Assembly (NCBI GenBank): GCA_913061235.1 | Contig: CAJXTB010000017.1 | Coordinates: 1 to 64,000 of the forward strand | Origin: an uncultured Pseudomonadota bacterium | GTDB lineage: Bacteria > Myxococcota_A > UBA796 > GCA-2862545 | Direction: 5' to 3' | DNA length: 64,000 bases | Shown: in pieces, positions 34,621 to 42,604 of the stretch | Numbering within the stretch: position 1 is the stretch's first letter | How the letters are laid out: every line of letters begins with the position of its first letter | Notes under the pieces: model-generated | The model's database searches: none | What the model was told of the DNA's origin: nothing | What the model saw: only the letters and a program-made list of their open reading frames with translations | Translations under genes and position numbers: made by a program

Positions 34621-36180
34621 TCAGGTCCGCGTCTTTGGGCGATGCTTGGACAGGTCCCTTTCGACGGGTGTGGGATGCTGTTGTTCCCGCGGAAGGGAGG
34701 CTTCTGCGTCTGTATTGGGGGGCGGGGTGAACGAAGCCTCTATCGACTGAACGACTCGCATGGCCGACTGGCTGGAGTCGTCTAGATTGGCCCGTCTTCG
34801 TCCCAAGTGGACCAGGGCCGTTGGTGCCAAGATCAGGGAAAATATGGCCACCATGAGCATTCCAATGGAGTCGCCGAATGTGATGAGGATTCCATAGGCG
34901 CCCACGAACCACGCCATCAGGAGTAGTGCCGCTGTTCCCGCTGTACCTATGCGGTGACGCTGGTAGACGTGAATGTGCGACTCGTCCTCTGCCGTGACAC
35001 AGTCCACCGCTAGGCTCGACCCATCGCTGCGCGCAATGTGTGGGATGTGGATCACCTGGGGTGAGTTCAGCTCCTTTGATTGAGGCTTCGTCGGTTGTTT
35101 TTTCGTGAATGAGACGCGACCCGCTGACGGGAAACGGCTGCGGATTTGGGTTGTGATGGTGGCAAGGTCGGCAGGGACCAGCTGCCGGTCCACCACCAGG
35201 GTGGCGACCTTGGCTTGCCGGCCGAGCATCCTGTCGAAGAACTCTCCAACAGGCCGTGACTCAACCACCAGCCTTGTCTGTGCAGGCAGTTGCTGTGGTG
35301 CCGTCTGACCGGTGGTGTTCGGCACAGATGGACCTGTGGCAGTCGTCCCATTGATGAGACTGTGCGGTGGGCGGGCGGTCTGCGGACGCTCGTTGGCATC
35401 GAGTTGAACCAGCGAGTCAATCCATGCGGCGAAGGGCTCCGACACGTTGGCCTGACTACGCCACTCCATGTTCCCCATTCGGTCGGCAAGCGCCGTTGGA
35501 TGTTGCCGTGTGAGCAGTCGAATGGCGGTCATGCCCAGTGCGTATAGGTCCGACTGTGGTGTTGCGTCGCCAACAAGCTGCTCAGGTGCCATGTAGCCGA
35601 AGGTGCCAGCGACCGTGCTGCCGCCCCCTACGCTGTCTCGCATCACATCTCGGACGGCGCCGAAGTCGATGAGGTGGAGCTGGCCGGCGTCGTCTAGGAT
35701 GAGGTTGCTAGGCTTGATGTCGCGGTGAATGACCGGCGGACTCAGGGAATGTAGGTACTCAAGAATCTCCGCCAGTTGCCCTAGAATACCGCGCACTTCC
35801 TCTTCGGTGAATCGGTGTGTTTCCAGGCGTTCTTCGAGGTTTTTGCCGGAGATGTATTGCTGCACAACGTACAGCGAGCGTGCGACTCCGACACCGTCCA
35901 CGAAGTGGTCGTACAGCTCCGGGATGTTGTCGTGGGAGAGCTGGTCCAGGACCGCGGCTTCTCGGTGGAACAGCTCGGTTGCTTTGCCGCCTGTGGCGCG
36001 TCCCAGCTGCAGTTCCTTCACAGCGCAGATGCCGTCGGGTCCGGTTGCCAAGAAGGTCGTGCCTTGGGCGCCACGTCCTAGGATGCGCTCTAGCTGGTAT
36101 TTGCCGGCGAGAAGCGAGTCGTCTCCGCACCCAACACAGGGCGTTTGGGCAGTCTCAGTCTCACAGTTCGCACAGATCAT
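34621..36180 (-). CDS. Zinc-ribbon Ser/Thr kinase, paralog G (first gene of the array)
   Basis: 519 aa from ATG 36180 (MICANCETETAQ), the start that matches all paralogs; an ATG at 36396 would add 72 unrelated residues. Kinase motifs are complete. The middle segment (GEFFDRMLGRQAKVATLVVDRQLVPADLATI) is unique within the set. TM helices AALLLMAWFVGAYGILITFG and LMVAIFSLILAPTALVHLG follow, and the tail has AEASLPREQ. As the promoter-proximal gene, its upstream region (36181-36557) should carry the array promoter. Confidence 0.92.
   Translation of the reverse strand: MICANCETETAQTPCVGCGDDSLLAGKYQLERILGRGAQGTTFLATGPDGICAVKELQLGRATGGKATELFHREAAVLDQLSHDNIPELYDHFVDGVGVARSLYVVQQYISGKNLEERLETHRFTEEEVRGILGQLAEILEYLHSLSPPVIHRDIKPSNLILDDAGQLHLIDFGAVRDVMRDSVGGGSTVAGTFGYMAPEQLVGDATPQSDLYALGMTAIRLLTRQHPTALADRMGNMEWRSQANVSEPFAAWIDSLVQLDANERPQTARPPHSLINGTTATGPSVPNTTGQTAPQQLPAQTRLVVESRPVGEFFDRMLGRQAKVATLVVDRQLVPADLATITTQIRSRFPSAGRVSFTKKQPTKPQSKELNSPQVIHIPHIARSDGSSLAVDCVTAEDESHIHVYQRHRIGTAGTAALLLMAWFVGAYGILITFGDSIGMLMVAIFSLILAPTALVHLGRRRANLDDSSQSAMRVVQSIEASFTPPPNTDAEASLPREQQHPTPVERDLSKHRPKTRT
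35417..35916. repeat. Second copy of the 500-bp identical tract
   Basis: Partner of 33854-34353. A perfect tract flanked by diverged sequence in tandem paralogs is the usual trace of recent gene conversion or unequal crossing-over. Confidence 0.9.
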
Positions 36181-36193
36181 GGTCCAGCGTATA

Positions 36194-36225
36194 CCAACGC
36201 CGCATCTGCGTCGACGGGGCGTTGG
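36194..36225. promoter_or_regulatory. Inverted repeat just upstream of the kinase array
   Basis: CCAACGCC (36194-36201) and GGCGTTGG (36218-36225) are perfect 8-bp arms 16 nt apart, starting 14 bp before the kinase G ATG. It may be an operator or a leader hairpin. The remainder of 36226-36557 shows no gene; a G7 run occurs near 36450. Confidence 0.4.
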
Positions 36226-36557
36226 CGCTATGGACATCGGTCGCGTAGTTGGATTCGAGCGTTGTTCGTTGCAGATTGGAGAGTGCTTCAAATCCAGCCA
36301 GGATGCGGAGTTCCAGACCAAGTTTGGTCCTCGGAGCCGGGTCATAGGCAAGCCTACAGCGGACAGCGAGTTCAGTTCGATGCTCGGACAGATCATCGAA
36401 GGCGCAGACCGCGTGGATTGTCAGTAAGAGCGCCACCCCAGGTACCTTCTGGGGGGGCCTACACAACGGGCATGTGATGCCAATGGTCGCGGGAATCTTT
36501 GGTTCGCCAGTTTCACATTGTCACTGCCCACACCATCCGCTGTTGTGGGACCACCGA

Positions 36558-38045
36558 CTATGCATTGACGAGCATCTTCCGTTCAAACAACGTCTGGCCG
36601 GTGTCCGAAGTCATCTCCTCTGGCGTCATTCCAAGGATTTCGAGAAGGGTCACAGCGTCTTGGTACTGCAACGCCTTTTCAGACAGCTCGAGCGGCTTGG
36701 GTAAACCGCGCATCTTGCACAGCTTTTGGTTGGCGTGGGACCACTGCTGGCACTCGCGCCAGTAGATGGGAGCGAAGTCCTTGAGTGCGGTCTGCAGCTC
36801 TCCGCCGAGGGCCGCCATCTTACTCACCATGCGCTGAACGGCATCGGCCTCTGCCTTGAGCTCTTTGCGACGTTTCTTGGTGAGCTTTCCGTTGTCCTTC
36901 TTCTCTGTGGGCTTGTACAGGTGTTCGAAACCTGTCTTCTTCTTGTTCTTGTGTTTAAACTTGGTGTTCTTGTTCTTGCCAAGCTCGTCGCTCTCGTGAC
37001 GGAGTAGGTCTTGTGGGTTGAACGTGTCATCGTCTTTAATGAGGGTGCCGTCGTCTTCGATTCGACGTTTGTGGCCTTCCTTCGTTCGAAGGTCCTTGGT
37101 CATCAATCGGGACATGCTCGATAGACCCGGTGATTCTGTCTCAAACGCGCGGTCGAGCATGCGGTTTGTCTTGGTCAGCTCTACGGTCTTGTACTTGTCG
37201 TTCATGGTCTTGCCGAGCTTGTGCAGCGCAATGCCAGCGCCTCCAAGGGCCGAGACAATTCCGATGAGCCAGCCGACCGGATTGCTCAGCAGCGCCACCG
37301 TGGTTCCAACAATGCCAAGGCCGGCGAGAGCAATCTTGAGCTTGCTCATGCGCGCCTGTGCTTCGGTCCGACCGCTGATTCTGGACTTCCACTTCTTTCC
37401 GCGTGATGTCGCCATGTCTTCCTTCCCGAGACCCTTCTGGCGCTTCACGAGCTTGACGAGTTGCCGTGTCGCGATGCCTCCGGACAAGACGTTGGAGATG
37501 ACCGATAGTCCTGGAATGAACTTGCTTGCCGTGCTCCCCAAGTCGCTCACTGTCTTGACCGTGCTCAGGGTGGTGTTGGTAAGGCCGATTCCCTCCTTGA
37601 GCGTTTGGCCGGAGTTCTGCTTGATCTCCTTGGTACCAATCTTTTCCAACGCCTTGTCGTTGTTTTCCCGTCCCTCCTTCTTCTTGTCGAAGCCGCTCTT
37701 GATACCATTGACCGACTTACCGAACTTGGCAAGTCCGATGAACCCAGTGCCCAGGCCGTCGCCGATGCCGTTCGTTGAGGTTGTGTCCATGGATGTTGTC
37801 TGGTTGAGAGTGGTCTCGGTACCCTTTTCCAAGAGCGTGCTTCCGAGAGCGACCCCTGCCTGCTTGCCACCGGAGTTGAGGTCTCGCTTGTCCATGTTGC
37901 GCTGACCCATCCCGCTCATCGTTGTCTCGGACAGTGGGTCTTGCTTGATGGGATCGCTGAGTGGGTCCGTCAGCGGGTCTCGCCACTTCGGCGATTTGAC
38001 CTTAGAGTTGGTCTTTTCCGGGTTGTGTTGGGTCAGCTGTGGCAC
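36558..38045 (-). CDS. Lys-rich protein with colicin-like hydrophobic hairpin, unknown function
   Basis: 495 aa with composition unlike its neighbours: very rich in Lys, Asp, Thr and Asn at both ends. There is no signal peptide. An N-terminal PLTDPLSDPIKQDPLSE repeat is followed by glycine-rich amphipathic stretches (GFIGLAKFGKSVNGIKSGF; GSTASKFIPGLSVISNVLSGG). A hydrophobic hairpin at ~245-285 (ALAGLGIVGTTVALL-SNPV-GWLIGIVSALGGAGIAL) resembles the helix pair of pore-forming colicins. A basic C-terminal third follows. It lies 377 bp upstream of the kinase array on the same strand. A contractile-injection or contact-delivered effector is possible, but no family was recognised. Confidence 0.75.
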   Translation of the reverse strand: MPQLTQHNPEKTNSKVKSPKWRDPLTDPLSDPIKQDPLSETTMSGMGQRNMDKRDLNSGGKQAGVALGSTLLEKGTETTLNQTTSMDTTSTNGIGDGLGTGFIGLAKFGKSVNGIKSGFDKKKEGRENNDKALEKIGTKEIKQNSGQTLKEGIGLTNTTLSTVKTVSDLGSTASKFIPGLSVISNVLSGGIATRQLVKLVKRQKGLGKEDMATSRGKKWKSRISGRTEAQARMSKLKIALAGLGIVGTTVALLSNPVGWLIGIVSALGGAGIALHKLGKTMNDKYKTVELTKTNRMLDRAFETESPGLSSMSRLMTKDLRTKEGHKRRIEDDGTLIKDDDTFNPQDLLRHESDELGKNKNTKFKHKNKKKTGFEHLYKPTEKKDNGKLTKKRRKELKAEADAVQRMVSKMAALGGELQTALKDFAPIYWRECQQWSHANQKLCKMRGLPKPLELSEKALQYQDAVTLLEILGMTPEEMTSDTGQTLFERKMLVNA

Positions 38046-38201
38046 GGAGCGCTCCTAGAGGGGGACGCTTTCAAAGCTAGGGTGCCCGGTGGGCGTCGTA
38101 CAGATGCCCATTGCTGAATCGGTAGCCCGTGACAGCACCGTGCTGTGCGTGTGTGGCAGGAGCGTGGTTTTCGCCTGACCACCAAGACTGTCCGGCACAC
38201 T

Positions 38202-39899
38202 CTACAGCCGTTTTACGGTCAGCGGCTCGCCATCCAGAGCGGTGATGTGGACGGCGACCACTGCGGTGACATCCGGTGCCTGACCAGACGGGACAGTGGC
38301 ACGACGTGTCTGAAGCACTCCGCCCGACAACGCACGAAGGGCGTCGGTCACATTGGTCTGGTCGAACGACACTGTCACGGCGCGACCCGTGGCGGTCTGT
38401 GCGCCGTAGCCCTTGGCACAGGTCTGCAGTAGCCAAGTAGTCATACGCTCGTAGCTGCGTCGATTCTTGCCATGTTGGACGGCCACGTGTTCACAAACCC
38501 GCCAACCCGACGGTGTGTTGGTGATTAGACCCGCCAGCTCGTGCGTGGCCAACATTGCGTCCACCTCCGGTCTGTCTCGCTGCATCATCTGCCCGAGTTG
38601 ATCCAGGTCCGACGCCGCCGTTCCGACCCAGGCGGCATGCTGTAGTGCGAGCATTAGGCGTCCTGAGTCCGGGTACTCTTCAGCGAGCGACCGTCGTGCC
38701 GTCCGTCTGTCCACCAGGACACTCACCGACGGTAGCGTATCGAGCGTCAGTAGCGCCTCAAGCAGGTCGAGTACCTGACCGGTTGCTGCGTGTGCGAGGG
38801 CCAGCAGGTCAGGCAGGCGGATACGTTGTTTCCCGCGTCGAACACGCCCGACTGAATGTCGGTCGAGGTCTGTGTCGCTGATCAATCGGTTTGTCTGAAC
38901 GGCATGTGCGAGTTGGTCGACAACGCTCACCAGACATGCCCCGATGTCGTCGGGAAGGTCGACCAGACTGGGCTGCCAGGTGCGAAAGACCTCTACTACG
39001 GAGGTGCCTGTCAGCTCGACGAAGCGCAGGACGTCGACAGCGGCGGGGATGGAACGACCCGTTTCCCATCGATACACAACGTTTGAACGGAATCCCAATC
39101 GCATGGACACGGCCCGCTGTGAGCGGTGCGCCCGTAGTCCACGGACCAATTCGCGCGAGACCTGGTTGAAGTCCATGTCGTCGGGCCGGCACAAGTGTGC
39201 TTGCGTGGCTGGAAGAGAGGGGGCATGGAGAGCTCGTCCGTCGATACGCGCCATGTGTACGCCTACGGTGGCACGTCTCCGACCTGCAGCCCGGATGGGA
39301 AGTGCGGACACGGCGTTGTCCAGTGCGGCGTTCAGGGCATCCATAATCTGGGGCACACTGGCCGTCAGTGTGCCCATTGTCGTTCCGAGAACGAGCGATT
39401 GACCGTTAGCTATGCCAATAATAGCGTGATTCGAAGCGATTTTTGCGCTGTCGTCGACGAGTGCGGCGGGAGAGCCTGGCTGGTGCAACAATATGTCGAG
39501 GATAGGCCGATGGACCGCCTCCAGTACCGCGACAAAATGGGTAAACGAAATGGCGCCGTCACCCGCCAAGATACGCTGAATCACGAACCGGGACAGTCCA
39601 GTACGGCCCGCGATGTCATGCTGGGAACGACCGCCAACAGCCGCTCGGCAGGCCTGGCGAGCGAGCGTCTTCAGGGTCACATTGGCGCTTGGGTCGAGTA
39701 CCTGCGCCAGTGAACCGACCGGGTCACGCCCTGTGAGGATGAGCCAACGGAAGACGTCTCGACTCTTTGGGCCGCGCTGTCCGTCCATCCAGCGACGAAC
39801 GGTGTCGGACCTGTAGCCCAATCGCTTGGACCACTCCGACGACGGAGTGTCTCCCGCTATCGCCTGTAGGAAATTCCAGATTCGTTCTTCGTCCAGCAT
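38202..39899 (-). CDS. Internally duplicated XRE-like HTH regulator
   Basis: 565 aa from ATG 39899 (MLDEERIWNFLQAIAG). Two related halves are visible. Half 1 has an HTH (SSEWSKRLGYRSDTVRRWMDGQRGPKSRDVFRWL), a second HTH (SQHDIAGRTGLSRFVIQRILAG), and ends in RRRATVGVHMARIDGRAL. Half 2 has HTHs (SQRAVSMRLGFRSNVVYRWETG; RHSVGRVRRGKQRIRLPDLLAL) and ends in TRRATVPSGQAP...VVAVHITALDGEPL. A winged-HTH-like part near 470-520 (LGQMMQRDRPEVDAMLATHELAGLITNTPSGWRV) follows in half 2. It looks like a head-to-tail duplication of a TIGR02147/DUF4423-like regulator; that assignment is tentative. Confidence 0.78.
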   Translation of the reverse strand: MLDEERIWNFLQAIAGDTPSSEWSKRLGYRSDTVRRWMDGQRGPKSRDVFRWLILTGRDPVGSLAQVLDPSANVTLKTLARQACRAAVGGRSQHDIAGRTGLSRFVIQRILAGDGAISFTHFVAVLEAVHRPILDILLHQPGSPAALVDDSAKIASNHAIIGIANGQSLVLGTTMGTLTASVPQIMDALNAALDNAVSALPIRAAGRRRATVGVHMARIDGRALHAPSLPATQAHLCRPDDMDFNQVSRELVRGLRAHRSQRAVSMRLGFRSNVVYRWETGRSIPAAVDVLRFVELTGTSVVEVFRTWQPSLVDLPDDIGACLVSVVDQLAHAVQTNRLISDTDLDRHSVGRVRRGKQRIRLPDLLALAHAATGQVLDLLEALLTLDTLPSVSVLVDRRTARRSLAEEYPDSGRLMLALQHAAWVGTAASDLDQLGQMMQRDRPEVDAMLATHELAGLITNTPSGWRVCEHVAVQHGKNRRSYERMTTWLLQTCAKGYGAQTATGRAVTVSFDQTNVTDALRALSGGVLQTRRATVPSGQAPDVTAVVAVHITALDGEPLTVKRL

Positions 39900-40031
39900 C
39901 AGACTCCGGTATCGCTGCCACGAGTCGATGGCGATGCGATTGTGTGCACCTGATTCGCACATGTGGGTGCGTATCTGACAGCGATGAGTGGCTGGCCTGT
40001 CGAGTCGGGTACGTCAAGGAGGCGGTCGCGT

Positions 40032-40919
40032 CTACTCAGTGGGTTTTGAGGCGCCGTAGTAGGGCAATCCGTCGATCGGGTAGAGAATGGCAAGCTCTTG
40101 CGCGTCGAATGTGTAGTCGCGCATGGAGTAGCTGTAGACGTAGCTATCGAGGCCGCCGGGCGCTCCGAGCTGAATGGTTACCTGGTGTGGAAGGTGAGCC
40201 CCAATGACGGTCTCTGACCGTTCGAACCGTACTGTCGCGTAGCGCATGGCGGGCGGCATGGGCAGGAAGAAGTCGTTGATGGTGACCTCTGCCATGTCCA
40301 AGAAGTGCGTGTCTGCGTTGTACCAGAGCATCATGCGGTCGTACTGCTTGTTTGGCTCCAGACTGCCCCACGTCACGTAGACCAACTCGTAGGCCTGTCC
40401 GTTGAGAACCTCTGTGCCTGCGAACGCCACAAACTCGGCGGATGGGGCCAAGAGCGGCATGTCATTGAGGTAGTGGTAGGTGGCGAGTGCCCAGTCGTGC
40501 TTGGCACTATTCGTTGGTTCAACGACCGCAGTGGTGGACTCTTGCTTGTAGCCCTGCCACGACTGAAGACCGCGTACGTCTCCCTGTCGTGCCCCCTCCA
40601 GAAACTCGACCTGCGAATCAAACGTCCCCGTCGCAAAGCGGAAGCGAATGTCGTTGTGGTGATTGCCACGCAGGCCATTCATGGGCATGAAACGCCACGG
40701 CTGCTTCCAGTCGAAGTTCGCGGTGGCGCTATACAGTTCCGTCTCCGCAAGAGCCGCCATGCCCATGGCGTCATTCCCCGTGTCAATGACCGCTCGGCCC
40801 CGTTCTTCCGCATCCGGTGCCTCTTCTAGCACCAGTCCGTTGCGCAAGTCTTTGTGAGAACAGCCGACTAAGGCCAGAAAACCGACCGCTACACTCAATC
40901 CTTTCAATCCGTTTCGCAT
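40032..40919 (-). CDS. Lipoprotein of unknown function
   Basis: 295 aa; GGAGGG lies 8 nt before ATG 40919. The signal MRNGLKGLSVAVGFLALVGC has lipobox LVGC. The mature protein is beta-rich with aromatic patches (WKQPWRFMPMNGLRGNHHNDIRFRF, YELVYVTWGSLEPNKQYDRMMLWYNADTHFLD, VIGAHLPHQVTIQLGAPGG). The last pattern resembles DUF6503-like outer-membrane lipoproteins that handle hydrophobic ligands, but this is only a resemblance. It follows the LysR gene on the same strand. Confidence 0.75.
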   Translation of the reverse strand: MRNGLKGLSVAVGFLALVGCSHKDLRNGLVLEEAPDAEERGRAVIDTGNDAMGMAALAETELYSATANFDWKQPWRFMPMNGLRGNHHNDIRFRFATGTFDSQVEFLEGARQGDVRGLQSWQGYKQESTTAVVEPTNSAKHDWALATYHYLNDMPLLAPSAEFVAFAGTEVLNGQAYELVYVTWGSLEPNKQYDRMMLWYNADTHFLDMAEVTINDFFLPMPPAMRYATVRFERSETVIGAHLPHQVTIQLGAPGGLDSYVYSYSMRDYTFDAQELAILYPIDGLPYYGASKPTE

Positions 40920-40986
40920 GACAAGACCCTCCAGTCTCTCTCGTCATGACCGGCTATTCCCTGCAAAACCTTCTCTATTTGACTGC

Positions 40987-41009
40987 TTCTCTTTCTCACA
41001 AAAAGAGAA
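40987..41009. terminator. Hairpin directly after the LysR stop codon
   Basis: TTCTCTTT (40987-40994) and AAAGAGAA (41002-41009) form perfect 8-bp arms around a 7-nt loop, starting 2 bp past the LysR TAG. The stem is A/T-rich and has no clear U-tract, so it could be a weak terminator or a binding site. Confidence 0.35.
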
Positions 41010-41010
41010 A

Positions 41011-41907
41011 CTAGTCGATAAGTTGGCACGCAGCCCGCTCCAGAAACCGTCGAACCTCGACAACTCTGGGAATCGTGCCGAGTGTTCGCGGTGAGAGCAG
41101 GTACAGCGGCATGCTCAGGCACGTCCAGCCTGGAAGAACCTCCACCAACTCACCGCGCGCCGTCGCTAGGCTCAACTCCAGCGATGGGCGAATCCCAATA
41201 CCAATGCCCGCGCGAACCGCATCGTTCAGTAGCCGCGTATCGTCGGCCTCGACAACCCCGTGGACCGGCACCCGGACCGACTCGCCATCCCGCTGAAGGA
41301 GCCATTCCTCTTGAGGACGGTCCCCTGCGAAGAGCAGACAATCATGGCTGGTGAGGTCCTGTGGATGTTCAGGTCGGCCGCGCCGTTCGAGGTACTCGGC
41401 GGTGGCGCACATCTTCCATCTCAGCAGGCCAAGGCGCTTGGCCACCAGCTCGCTCTCAGGCGGCGGTCCGGCGTACACCACAATGTCCCGGACGGAGCTT
41501 GGGGTGCGGTCATCCGTCAAGAACAACTTCACGGAAAGACCGGGCCGACTCTCTAAGAACGCCCCCAACATGCGCGTGAACTCGGGATTCGCCATTCCCG
41601 GCGGTAGGCTCACCGAGACCGAGCCCGTGGCCTCACCTTGTACAGGGACAAGCTCAGCCTCCAGCGTGGACAACTCTTCGAGAATGCGCAGCGCACTTGC
41701 GTAGACACTCAGCCCTTCACGGGTCGGTGCCAGTGAGCGCGTTGTTCGTACGCACAGTGGGTGTTCCAGCTCGTTCTCGAGCCTCATCAGACTGCGACTC
41801 ACGGCGTTGGGAGACAGGCGCAGGACACGAGCTGCGCCGGACAAACTGCCCTCTCGAATGATGTGGACGAACGTTCGTAGGTCGTCTGTGCGGCTGGGCT
41901 GGGGCAT
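41011..41907 (-). CDS. LysR-family transcriptional regulator
   Basis: 298 aa, the standard LTTR length. N-terminal winged HTH (DLRTFVHIIREGSLSGAARVLRLSPNAVSRSLMRLENEL), then the LysR substrate-binding domain (SVSVSLPPGMANPEFTRMLGAFLESRPGLSVKLFL, AGIGIGIRPSLELS). It is divergent from the flavin oxidase-like gene at 41998 across a 90-bp region with a palindrome, so it probably controls that gene and itself. Confidence 0.93.
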   Translation of the reverse strand: MPQPSRTDDLRTFVHIIREGSLSGAARVLRLSPNAVSRSLMRLENELEHPLCVRTTRSLAPTREGLSVYASALRILEELSTLEAELVPVQGEATGSVSVSLPPGMANPEFTRMLGAFLESRPGLSVKLFLTDDRTPSSVRDIVVYAGPPPESELVAKRLGLLRWKMCATAEYLERRGRPEHPQDLTSHDCLLFAGDRPQEEWLLQRDGESVRVPVHGVVEADDTRLLNDAVRAGIGIGIRPSLELSLATARGELVEVLPGWTCLSMPLYLLSPRTLGTIPRVVEVRRFLERAACQLID

Positions 41908-41933
41908 CGATTCTCCACAAAACAGAGAAAGTT

Positions 41934-41952
41934 ATGGGTACAGTCTACCCAT
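41934..41952. promoter_or_regulatory. Palindromic operator candidate between lysR and the PNPOx-like gene
   Basis: ATGGGTA-CAGTC-TACCCAT is a perfect 7-bp inverted repeat with a 5-nt spacer, 27 bp from the LysR start and 46 bp from the divergent ATG. LysR regulators typically bind an interrupted dyad in exactly this divergent arrangement. Confidence 0.6.
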
Positions 41953-41997
41953 TTTTGCTGCACTGACGGACGTTAGCCTGTGTTGGTTGGAGGATGT

Positions 41998-42543
41998 ATG
42001 TCCGATTTATATGAAGCGCTGTCACCGGAACTGACGGCATTTATTGCGCAGCAGCGGATGTTTTTCGTGGCGACTGCCGCGGCGGACGGGCGGGTGAATC
42101 TGTCCCCGAAGGGGCACGACAGCCTGAAGGTGACGGGACCGAACACGCTTGTCTGGCAGAATCTCACGGGTAGCGGCAACGAGACAGCGGCACACCTGCG
42201 GGACACCAACCGCATGACGCTGATGTGGTGTTCGTTCGAGGGCAGCCCGCAGATTCTCCGCGTGTACGGAACCGCCGAGACCATTCACGCCCACCATCCA
42301 CTGTGGGACGAGTGCGCTGCGGTCATTCCAGCGACCGTGGGCACCCGCCAGTTCTTCCGTGTGAGGTTCGATCTCGTACAGACGTCGTGTGGATACGCGG
42401 TGCCGCTGATGGACTACCAAGGTGACCGCGAGATCCTTCGGAAGTGGGCCGTGAAGCGAGGCGCCAGTGGCATTCGCGAGTATTGGGAAGAGAAGAACCA
42501 GGTCGGTCTGGACGGTCAGCCGACGGGAATCTTTGGTGAGTAA
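41998..42543 (+). CDS. Pyridoxamine 5'-phosphate oxidase-family flavoprotein
   Basis: 181 aa from ATG 41998, with GGAGG 4 nt upstream. The split-barrel FMN fold is shown by QQRMFFVATAAADGRVNLSPKGHDSLKV, VWQNLTGSGNETAAHLRDTNRMTLMWCSF and ILRVYGTAETI. This subgroup (the 'pyridoxamine 5'-phosphate oxidase family protein' type with NLSPKG) is of unknown substrate, and some members are F420 or FMN reductases. It is divergent from the LysR gene. Confidence 0.9.
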   Translation: MSDLYEALSPELTAFIAQQRMFFVATAAADGRVNLSPKGHDSLKVTGPNTLVWQNLTGSGNETAAHLRDTNRMTLMWCSFEGSPQILRVYGTAETIHAHHPLWDECAAVIPATVGTRQFFRVRFDLVQTSCGYAVPLMDYQGDREILRKWAVKRGASGIREYWEEKNQVGLDGQPTGIFGE

Positions 42544-42604
42544 CGAACGTCCTTACGGCGAAATGCAATCAATCGGTTAGTCGGTCGCATTCGAGGGGTA
42601 CCCG

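Noticed and set aside
36180-36396. N-terminal 72-residue extension of kinase G from ATG 36396
   Set aside because: All paralogs begin exactly at MICA; the extension is unrelated to them and has no ribosome site.
35729-36427. Plus-strand frames opposite the kinase genes (repeated in 34166-34750)
   Set aside because: They recur identically over each kinase because the sense strand is conserved; Arg/Ser-rich nonsense with no motifs.
37018-37905. 295-codon plus-strand frame opposite the Lys-rich gene
   Set aside because: Pro/Leu/Ser-rich antisense of Lys/Asn codons; the minus gene has coherent protein features.
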